In this document: positions 23,599 through 30,516 of the stretch, piece after piece
Position numbering within the stretch: position 1 is the stretch's first letter
Layout of the letters: every line of letters begins with the position of its first letter
NCBI GenBank assembly: GCA_048636595.1
Contig: JAIVWI010000011.1
Location: 1 to 30,516 of the forward strand
Direction: 5' to 3'
Source of the DNA: JAJRRA01 sp048636595
GTDB lineage: Bacteria > Pseudomonadota > Gammaproteobacteria > Xanthomonadales > SZUA-36
Length of the DNA: 30,516 bases
Program-made: the position numbers and the translations under genes
The notes under the pieces: generated by a model
The model's database searches: none
What the model was told of the DNA's origin: nothing
Seen by the model: the letters and a program-made list of their open reading frames with translations, nothing else

Positions 23599-24957
23599 CT
23601 AGTGAGCCGGCCCGCCCACTACCGGGATCGGGACATTGAAAAAGTCAAAAAATGTGTAGAAGATCACGCTGCAAACGATCAGTGTGACCAGCATTGCCGG
23701 CGTTCCGTAACGGAACCAGATCCAGGGTGTAATCGCCAGCGAGGGATCGTTTTCTCTTTTGGCCAGGCGTTCAGAGATGGTCACGATATACACGTTGGCC
23801 GTTGAACCAATGTGTGTGCCATTGCCGCCCATGCCCACACCCACGGCCAGGGCCCACCACAGGGGCGTGACGTGGATACCGCTTTGTTCAATGCCCAGCA
23901 GGATCGGAATCATCGCCGCCGTGAACGGTATGTTGTCGATCGCCGCCGAAAGTACCGCCGCCACCCACAACAGCACCAGGGTCGCCACCAGCAGGTCTTG
24001 CTGCACATAGGGAATAATGAACTGCCCGACGAATTGCAGGAAGTGGCTGTGCTCGACACCACCCACCAGGATGAACAGGGATATGAAGAAAATCAGCAGC
24101 GGGATTTCAACGTCCTCCATGGCGTGATCCATTTCAACCTTGCGCGCAACAAATACCAGCAAGGTCAGCCCCGAGGCTGAAACCATCCAGGGTTCCCAGC
24201 CGATCTGGTGGTGGATGACGAACAACACCACCATGAAGCCCAGCACGGCGACGCTCTGGTTCCACAGTTTGCGGTCTTTGTATTCGGCTTGCTCGTCGTA
24301 CTCGCCTTCCGGCTTTACCGCCAGATCTTTGCGGAACAATATTTTCAATGTGAAAAGGATGGTGATCCAGGCCACAAAAACAATGCCGCCCATGTGAATG
24401 AAAAAGGTATTGAAATCGATACCCTTGGCCGATCCGATCATCAGGTTGGGCGGGTCGCCGACCAGCGTCGCCACGCCGCCAGTGTTGGACAAGATGGCTG
24501 CGGCCAGCAAATACGGGATAGGCGTCACCTTCATGGCGCGCGCAATCAGGATGATGAGTGGCCCGAAAATCACCACCGTGGTGACGTTGTCAAGCAGCAG
24601 TGAGAGCCCGGTGACCGCCGAACCCAACAGGAACAGCAAATAGAATTGTCTGCCTTTGCTGATCCTTGCCATGTAGATGGCCATAACCTCAAAACCGCCG
24701 GTCGGGATCATGATCGACACGATAGCCATCATGCAGCCCAGCAGGAAAACAACGTTCCAGTCCACGGCCGCAAAGGCCAGAGAAGAATCATAGAATTCAT
24801 AGTACTGGCCCACGACAATCATCACGATTGCCCCAAGCATGGCAAATTTCGCGCGGTGGAATCCATGTATGGTTTCGGTAAAGATGCCGACAAAGGTGAT
24901 GGCGAAAATAATGCCCGAAATGAGCATCTCCTCGTTCATGACCAGTGGTTCTGTCAT
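23599..24957 (-). CDS. ArsB/NhaD-type ion permease
   Basis: From the ATG at 24957 (GGAG nine bases upstream) the protein has 452 residues and about 11-13 membrane segments. Landmarks are LLDNVTTVVIFGPLIILIA, LSNTGGVATLVGDPPNLMIG (the GDPPN motif shared by ArsB, NhaD and the P-protein family), and the second-half repeat AAIDNIPFTAAMIPILLG with GGNGTHIGSTANV. These are established for the ion transporter superfamily. Choice between Na+/H+ antiport and anion export cannot be made from sequence; no arsenic resistance gene lies nearby. The frame upstream to 25113 contains no family similarity. It diverges from metK. Confidence 0.87.
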   Translation of the reverse strand: MTEPLVMNEEMLISGIIFAITFVGIFTETIHGFHRAKFAMLGAIVMIVVGQYYEFYDSSLAFAAVDWNVVFLLGCMMAIVSIMIPTGGFEVMAIYMARISKGRQFYLLFLLGSAVTGLSLLLDNVTTVVIFGPLIILIARAMKVTPIPYLLAAAILSNTGGVATLVGDPPNLMIGSAKGIDFNTFFIHMGGIVFVAWITILFTLKILFRKDLAVKPEGEYDEQAEYKDRKLWNQSVAVLGFMVVLFVIHHQIGWEPWMVSASGLTLLVFVARKVEMDHAMEDVEIPLLIFFISLFILVGGVEHSHFLQFVGQFIIPYVQQDLLVATLVLLWVAAVLSAAIDNIPFTAAMIPILLGIEQSGIHVTPLWWALAVGVGMGGNGTHIGSTANVYIVTISERLAKRENDPSLAITPWIWFRYGTPAMLVTLIVCSVIFYTFFDFFNVPIPVVGGPAH

Positions 24958-25148
24958 CAGGCATTTCTCCGCAAAGCGTAAAAAACAGCCCAATAAAGGG
25001 CAACGGCCTATTATGCACAGAACCCGCCGACACACAATATATTGGCTGCAGGATGCCATTTCGCTGAGTATTTCCCGGGCCCGCAAATTGGTCCCGTGAA
25101 AATGCCCGGCCAAGACAAGGGGTGCATTTTTCAGACACTGCGGGTATC

Positions 25149-25180
25149 ATATATCTCTTTATCCTGATTGAAAGATATAT
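25149..25180. promoter_or_regulatory. AT-rich dyad in the metK leader
   Basis: ATATATCT (25149-25156) and AGATATAT (25173-25180) are exact inverted repeats separated by 16 bases, ending 17 bases before the metK ATG and just ahead of its AGGA. A TATCAT hexamer at 25145-25150 could be a -10 element, but no good -35 is seen. The 240-base divergent region 24958-25197 shows no sequence I recognise as a SAM or SAH riboswitch. Confidence 0.3.
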
Positions 25181-25197
25181 TGCGAGGATTTGAACCA

Positions 25198-26361
25198 ATG
25201 AGCACTCACCTGTTTACATCTGAATCGGTATCCGAGGGTCACCCGGACAAAGTGGCGGACCAGATCTCCGATGCGGTCCTGGACGCCATAATCGAGCAGG
25301 ATCCGGCCGCACGTGTGGCCTGTGAGACCTTTATCAAAACCGGTGTGGCGATTGTCGGTGGCGAGATTACCACCAGCGCCTGGGTAGACCTGGAAGAACT
25401 GATCCGTAAAGTTATCGTGGACATCGGCTACGATTCTTCCGAAGTTGGCTTTGACGGGAATACCTGCGCCATCGTCAACATCATTGGCAAGCAATCTCCC
25501 GACATTGATCGTGGGGTCAGCCGTGAACGGCCTGAAGAACAGGGCGCAGGCGACCAGGGGATGATGTTCGGCTACGCGACCAATGAGACGGAAGTGTTGA
25601 TGCCTGCCCCGATCTACTACGCACACGAACTGGTCAAACGCCAGGCGCTGGTGCGCAGAACCACGGATGACGGCCGGCAGCACCTGCGCCCCGACGCCAA
25701 GAGTCAGGTTACCTTCCGTTACGAAAATGGCAAAGCGGCCGGCATCGATGCAGTGGTGCTTTCCACGCAGCACAGCGCTGATACCTCGCAGGCAGATCTT
25801 CGCGAACTGGTGATGGAGGAAATCATCAAGCCGGTACTGCCGGGGGAATGGCTGAACGGCAACACCAAGTATCTCATCAATCCCACCGGCCGCTTCGAGA
25901 TTGGCGGCCCGGTTGGTGACGCGGGCCTCACCGGCCGTAAAATTATCGTCGATACCTATGGCGGCATGGCTCGCCACGGTGGCGGCGCATTTTCCGGCAA
26001 GGATCCATCCAAGGTTGACCGTTCCGCAACGTACGCCAGCCGCTACGTGGCAAAGAATATCGTCGCGGCGGGACTCGCTGACCGGGTGGAAATCCAGGTG
26101 TCCTATGCCATCGGGGTGGCCGAGCCTACTTCCATCAGTGTGGAAACTTTTGGTACCGAACACATTCCGGTCAAACGGATCGAACAGGTGGTCCGGCAGG
26201 AATTTGACCTGCGGCCCTACAGCATCATCCGGATGCTGGACCTGATCAAGCCAATCTATCTGCCGCTGGCGGCCTATGGCCACATGGGCCGGGAAGACCT
26301 GGGCGTGAGCTGGGAGGCTATCGATCACGTTGAGCACATCAAATCTGTAGTCGCAATTTGA
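25198..26361 (+). CDS. metK: S-adenosylmethionine synthetase MetK
   Basis: The 387-residue enzyme makes SAM from methionine and ATP. Family signatures are complete: FTSESVSEGHPDKVADQISD at the N-terminus (His for phosphate transfer), GAGDQGMMFGYATNET, and GGGAFSGKDPSKVDRSATYA with the loop lysines. The ATG at 25198 has AGGA eight to ten bases upstream; an earlier in-frame TTG at 25168 is not needed. It is the first gene of the metK-ahcY-metF operon, and its stop codon is 38 bases before the probable ahcY start. Confidence 0.97.
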   Translation: MSTHLFTSESVSEGHPDKVADQISDAVLDAIIEQDPAARVACETFIKTGVAIVGGEITTSAWVDLEELIRKVIVDIGYDSSEVGFDGNTCAIVNIIGKQSPDIDRGVSRERPEEQGAGDQGMMFGYATNETEVLMPAPIYYAHELVKRQALVRRTTDDGRQHLRPDAKSQVTFRYENGKAAGIDAVVLSTQHSADTSQADLRELVMEEIIKPVLPGEWLNGNTKYLINPTGRFEIGGPVGDAGLTGRKIIVDTYGGMARHGGGAFSGKDPSKVDRSATYASRYVAKNIVAAGLADRVEIQVSYAIGVAEPTSISVETFGTEHIPVKRIEQVVRQEFDLRPYSIIRMLDLIKPIYLPLAAYGHMGREDLGVSWEAIDHVEHIKSVVAI

Positions 26362-26387
26362 GCAACACAGTCGTAATGACATCTATT

Positions 26388-26399
26388 GGAGGACAAGCA

Positions 26400-26402
<3 letters not shown>
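26388..26402 (+). promoter_or_regulatory. Ribosome binding site selecting a TTG start for ahcY
   Basis: GGAGGA (26388-26393), the best Shine-Dalgarno match in the operon, lies six bases before TTG (26400-26402) in the ahcY frame. The in-frame ATG at 26376 and the TTG at 26358 have no comparable site, and the Shine-Dalgarno would lie inside their coding sequence. Confidence 0.7.
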
Positions 26403-27836
<1,434 letters not shown>

Positions 27837-27840
27837 ATCT

Positions 27841-28674
27841 TTGGGTGGGCCTGCCATTTCCTTCGAATTCTTCCCGCCCCGTACTGCGGAACAGCGGCTG
27901 ATTCTGGAATCCACCTGGCAGAAGTTATCCCACCTGAATCCGGCCTACTTTTCCGTCACTTTTGGTGCAGGTGGATCGACCCTGGATGCGACCCGTGAAA
28001 CGGTTGAAGTCCTGATTAAGGATTCAGGCGTACCGGTAGCCCCGCACATTTCCTGCATGGCGCAGCGCCGGGAAATGTTACGTGAAATCCTGGAATCCTA
28101 CCGTGACAAGGGAGTTGATCGCCTGGTCGTGCTTCGCGGTGACCGGCCTGATGGAATGGCCGGCCCGGGGCCGTTTCAGTACGCCAACGAACTGGTTGCA
28201 TTCGTGCGCGGGGAGTTTGGGGATCACTTTCACATCGAAGTTGCCTGTTACCCGGAATTCCATCCTGAATCTGCAACACCGCAGTCTGAATTTGCGCATT
28301 TCAAACGCAAGGTCGAGGCCGGGGCGAACGGGGCCATCACGCAGTATTTCTATAATCCGGACAGCTATTTCCACTTCGTGGATGACTGCCGCCGCATGGG
28401 CATAGAAATCCCGATCACCCCCGGCATCATGCCGATCACCAACTACAAACAGCTTTCCAGGTTCTCTGACATGTGCGGAGCGGAAATCCCACAATGGATT
28501 CGCCGGCGTTTGGAAGGATTTGGCGATGACGGCGCATCCATCCGTGAATTCGGCCTGGATGTCGTCACCTCTTTGTGTGAGCGCTTGCTGGAGGGTGGCG
28601 CACCGGGTCTGCACATCTACACGCTGAATCGTGCAAACGCCAGCATGCGGTTGTGGCAGCGGCTCAATGGTTGA
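27841..28674 (+). CDS. metF: 5,10-methylenetetrahydrofolate reductase MetF
   Basis: The enzyme reduces methylene-THF to methyl-THF, the methyl donor for methionine synthesis. Landmarks are ISFEFFPPRTAEQ, YFSVTFGAGGSTLDATRETV, VAPHISCMAQ, LVVLRGDRPDG, EVACYPEFHPES, ANGAITQYFYNPDSYFHFVD and ITPGIMPITNYKQLSRF. A TTG at 27841, four bases after the ahcY stop, gives 277 residues and the usual short distance to FEFFPP, though its ribosome site (AGGT nine bases upstream) is weak. In-frame ATGs at 27769 and 27796 lie inside ahcY and would add unlike residues. A REP-like pair starts six bases after the stop. Confidence 0.93.
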   Translation: MGGPAISFEFFPPRTAEQRLILESTWQKLSHLNPAYFSVTFGAGGSTLDATRETVEVLIKDSGVPVAPHISCMAQRREMLREILESYRDKGVDRLVVLRGDRPDGMAGPGPFQYANELVAFVRGEFGDHFHIEVACYPEFHPESATPQSEFAHFKRKVEAGANGAITQYFYNPDSYFHFVDDCRRMGIEIPITPGIMPITNYKQLSRFSDMCGAEIPQWIRRRLEGFGDDGASIREFGLDVVTSLCERLLEGGAPGLHIYTLNRANASMRLWQRLNG

Positions 28675-28680
28675 TTTTAA

Positions 28681-28745
28681 TGTAAGAGGTCGCTTGCGGC
28701 CGATACTATTTGACTAAAAATATCGGCCGCAAGCGACCTCTTACA
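28681..28745. repeat. REP-like element, inverted pair B
   Basis: Units 28681-28703 (+) and 28723-28745 (-) are identical to those of pair A, and pairing extends two bases inward (TA/TA). The 15-base loop (28706-28720) differs from that of pair A in sequence but not in length. It lies between metF and the convergent asparaginase gene and could act as a bidirectional transcript end. The rest of this intergenic region includes T8 at 28785-28792. Confidence 0.88.
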
Positions 28746-28790
28746 TGTGCGCCTACGCTTTCCGGTAGAAAACAGGCAGCCCGGTTTTTT

Positions 28791-29810
28791 TTATTCATCC
28801 TTGTAGATCCTTACAAGCACTTTTCCTTCAACATCCACGCTTGCACGATACATTCCGGGCGTATTGAAGCTCATTGCGATATTGCCTTTCCGGTCCAGCG
28901 CGATGATACCGCCATCACCGCCCATATCCCGTAATTGCCCGTTGATTACGGCATCCGCAGCCGCGGCCAGGTCCAGGCCCTGGTATTGCACACGAGAGCA
29001 GATATCACGGGCGATGGTGGCGCGGATGAAGAACTCTCCATGCCCCGTCGCGCTGACTGCACAAGAGCGGTTATCGGCGTAAGTGCCGGCGCCGATAATG
29101 GGTGAATCTCCAACCCGGCCCCAGCGTTTGTTGGTCATGCCGCCGGTGGAGGTGGCGGCTGCCAGGTTGCCGTCGGCGTCCAGCGCAACAGCCCCTACCG
29201 TGGACAGCCAGTGGTCCGGGGGGGCTGCCTGGAAGTGCGCATCCTGCTTCCCCCTGCTTTTGGCATCCTGTAATTGCTGCCAGCGGCGCTCAGTAAAGAA
29301 ATAGTCATTGCCGGCAAACTCAATGCCGTTTGCCCGTGCAAATACTTCCGCGCCTTCACCCATGAGCATAACGTGTGGCGAATCCGTCATGATTTTTCGC
29401 GCCAGCAGGATGGGGTTACGGATATTTTGCACACCTGCCACCGCGCCCGCTTCCAGATTGGAACCGTCCATGATGGAGGCATCCAGTTCATGCCTGCCCT
29501 CGGCGTTAAAAACAGCGCCCCGGCCTGCGTTGAAATGAGGTGAGTTTTCCAGCATGGTGACGGCAAGGGTGACGGCATCCAGGCTGGAACCCCCGGAGGA
29601 AAGAACCTCGTGCCCCGCCTGAACCGCCTGCATGAGCGTACTGCGGATCTCCAGTTCCAGGGACGCCGTAAAGTCTTCTTTGCTGATGGTGCCGGCACCG
29701 GCATGGATGGCGAAGGCGACCGGTGGGCCGGGCTCAGCAAACGCGTTGATGGCGCTCAATCCACAGGATAGCGCAACGATCAGAATGAATACGTCCCGGC
29801 ACTTCATCAT
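28791..29810 (-). CDS. Exported isoaspartyl peptidase / plant-type L-asparaginase
   Basis: The 339-residue protein belongs to the N-terminal-nucleophile hydrolases. A signal peptide is clear (basic start, hydrophobic ~8-22, likely cleavage after NAFA at ~25), so it acts in the periplasm. The precursor self-cleaves before the nucleophile threonine in STVGAVALDADGN (T204), giving two subunits. Other family motifs are AIHAGAGTI, FNAGRGAVF, LDASIMDG, GRVGDSPIIGAGTYAD and SATGHGEFFIR. The family hydrolyses beta-aspartyl dipeptides and asparagine. E. coli IaaA is also periplasmic. The gene stands alone between two REP-like elements. Confidence 0.92.
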   Translation of the reverse strand: MMKCRDVFILIVALSCGLSAINAFAEPGPPVAFAIHAGAGTISKEDFTASLELEIRSTLMQAVQAGHEVLSSGGSSLDAVTLAVTMLENSPHFNAGRGAVFNAEGRHELDASIMDGSNLEAGAVAGVQNIRNPILLARKIMTDSPHVMLMGEGAEVFARANGIEFAGNDYFFTERRWQQLQDAKSRGKQDAHFQAAPPDHWLSTVGAVALDADGNLAAATSTGGMTNKRWGRVGDSPIIGAGTYADNRSCAVSATGHGEFFIRATIARDICSRVQYQGLDLAAAADAVINGQLRDMGGDGGIIALDRKGNIAMSFNTPGMYRASVDVEGKVLVRIYKDE

Positions 29811-29830
29811 GGTTTCACCCGCTAAATGAA

Positions 29831-29890
29831 TGTAAGAGGCCCCTTGGGGCCGAAATGCTCTGGAAAATCGCGCGCAAGCACGCTCTCACA
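29831..29890. repeat. REP-like element, inverted pair C (diverged units)
   Basis: The plus unit (29831-29853) has the TGTAAGA head with hairpin GGCCCC-TT-GGGGCC and GA. The minus unit (29868-29890) reads TGTGAGA, GCGTGC-TT-GCGCGC, GA. Stem bases differ from pairs A and B, yet both sides change together, so pairing is kept in nearly every position. It lies just upstream of the asparaginase start codon (29810) rather than at gene ends. Confidence 0.8.
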
Positions 29891-29896
29891 GAAAGC

Positions 29897-29938
29897 GTTC
29901 AACATGAACCCGCCTAATTCAAAGATTTCATGTTGAAC
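29897..29938. promoter_or_regulatory. Perfect 12-bp dyad upstream of the MAPEG gene
   Basis: GTTCAACATGAA (29897-29908) and TTCATGTTGAAC (29927-29938) are exact inverted repeats with an 18-base centre. The dyad starts six bases after REP pair C and lies 80 bases before the MAPEG start at 30018, in a divergent intergenic region. It could be an operator or a leader hairpin; no promoter hexamers are convincing nearby. Confidence 0.45.
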
Positions 29939-30017
29939 CGTGGTCCAGCAGCGGTCAAGCACGGCTTCACCTTGTGTTACAGTTTTCCGCAGACCCACAA
30001 GCTTATGGAGATTTGCG

Positions 30018-30413
30018 ATGCCGTATCATGTCACGATGCTTTATGCCGCCCTGCTCGGCATTCTTCTGATCACGTTGTCCTGGGGCGTTTCAAAGGTTCG
30101 CTTGCGCGAGCATGTTTCCCTGGGCGCAGGGGAAGTTTCCGATCTCGAATCCGCCATTCGGGCACATGGCAACTTCATAGAGTACGTGCCTTTTGCGCTG
30201 ATCCTGCTGATGCTCGCTGAGTCTGCAGCAACACCATCCTGGCTGTTGCATACACTGGGCGGTTCTTTGCTGGCGGGCCGCCTGCTTCATGCTTACGGGA
30301 TACGACAACCGGGAAGCACCAATAATTACCGGAAATACGGCGCGGCCCTGACCTGGCTGATGATCCTCGCCGCCTCTGTTTACATCCTCGCTGTCCGGGT
30401 GGGGGTGCTGTAA
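30018..30413 (+). CDS. MAPEG-family membrane protein
   Basis: The ATG at 30018 has GGAG seven bases upstream and gives 131 residues with about four membrane helices. The conserved MAPEG region is DLESAIRAHGNFIEYVPFAL (around residues 44-63), where R, N and E contact glutathione in characterised members, followed by RLLHAYGI and NNYRKYGAALTW. Bacterial MAPEG proteins of this YecN-like size are inner-membrane, glutathione-related proteins of uncertain role. The last codon CTG and stop TAA (30408-30413) fall on the first bases of a REP-like unit. Its glutathione link recalls gshB elsewhere in the window, but the genes are 15 kb apart. Confidence 0.87.
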   Translation: MPYHVTMLYAALLGILLITLSWGVSKVRLREHVSLGAGEVSDLESAIRAHGNFIEYVPFALILLMLAESAATPSWLLHTLGGSLLAGRLLHAYGIRQPGSTNNYRKYGAALTWLMILAASVYILAVRVGVL

Positions 30414-30499
30414 GAGGTCGCTTGCGGCCGACCCAAATTGTAAGAGGTCCCTTGGGTCCGAATCGCTCTGAGATTATCGGCCGCAAAGCTTCCGCGTCC
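30409..30499. repeat. REP-like cluster D: two direct units and one degenerate inverse unit
   Basis: Unit 30409-30431 (+) is identical to those of pairs A and B. Unit 30439-30461 (+) has hairpin GGTCCC-TT-GGGTCC. A decayed minus-strand unit, keeping only TTGCGGCCGA clearly, spans about 30477-30499. The first unit contributes the MAPEG stop codon. After 30499 nothing recognisable remains before the window ends. Confidence 0.75.
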
Positions 30500-30516
30500 T
30501 CGGCAATTGCTCCTGC

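Noticed and set aside
25159..26382. 407-residue open frame antisense to metK
   Set aside because: Same reasoning: metK is certain and the antisense translation lacks any family pattern.
28762..28793. T8 run after metF as intrinsic terminator
   Set aside because: Only a four-base CCGG stem can be drawn before it. The REP pair upstream is a stronger structural candidate.

Overview
The window reads as a chromosomal segment of a gammaproteobacterium. The strongest evidence is a type IV pilus chemosensory (Pil-Chp) cluster lying next to gshB, a tonB-like gene and the yqgE-ruvX pair, an arrangement known from Pseudomonas and relatives. A metK-ahcY-metF methyl-cycle operon and a gspN-associated phosphatase operon agree with this. 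The insertion-bearing AhcY, the SAM-cycle operon and the REP elements would fit a Xanthomonadales, Woeseiales or Steroidobacterales type of lineage, but that placement is inference. Genes are densely packed: no gene-free stretch exceeds 300 bases. I see no rRNA, tRNA, CRISPR array, phage or transposase gene.

Layout. 1-1910 (+): the 3' end of a large TPR protein and a BASS-family transporter. 4766-1882 (-): a translationally coupled operon gspN, inositol-phosphatase-family gene, nudE, cysQ. 14160-4840 (-): pilG, pilI, pilJ, chpA and a chpC-like cheW gene. 14421-16261 (+): gshB and tonB, divergent from pilG. 16849-16268 (-): a LOG-family gene. 17088-17561 (+): a CarD/CdnL-like RNA polymerase regulator with no conventional start codon. 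19165-17595 (-): yqgE, ruvX and a UDG-superfamily DNA glycosylase. 19353-21973 (+): trmB and an SLC13-type permease. 22319-21981 (-): a Rieske protein. 22375-23145 (+): a small membrane protein and a two-CBS protein. 24957-23209 (-): an ArsB/NhaD-type permease and a hypothetical membrane protein. 25198-28674 (+): metK, ahcY, metF. 29810-28791 (-): an exported isoaspartyl peptidase/asparaginase. 30018-30413 (+): a MAPEG membrane protein.

How genes work together. PilJ (receptor), PilI and the ChpC-like protein (CheW couplers), ChpA (hybrid kinase) and PilG (response regulator) form one signalling system for pilus control. The TonB next door may be its envelope partner, as reported for TonB3 of P. 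aeruginosa. MetK makes SAM, AhcY removes SAH and MetF supplies methyl-THF for methionine. CysQ, NudE and the second IMPase-family enzyme suggest turnover of nucleotide phosphates.

The least ordinary material is non-coding. A REP-like family of 23-bp units (eight clear copies plus one decayed) sits in the last 7.4 kb, usually as inverted pairs, and in two cases it supplies the stop codon of a gene in the same phase. A separate 56-bp near-perfect palindrome overlaps the chpC-like stop codon. Several perfect dyads lie upstream of promoters. The CarD-like gene appears to start at AUU. I found no convincing new defence or biosynthetic system; the region is largely core genome.
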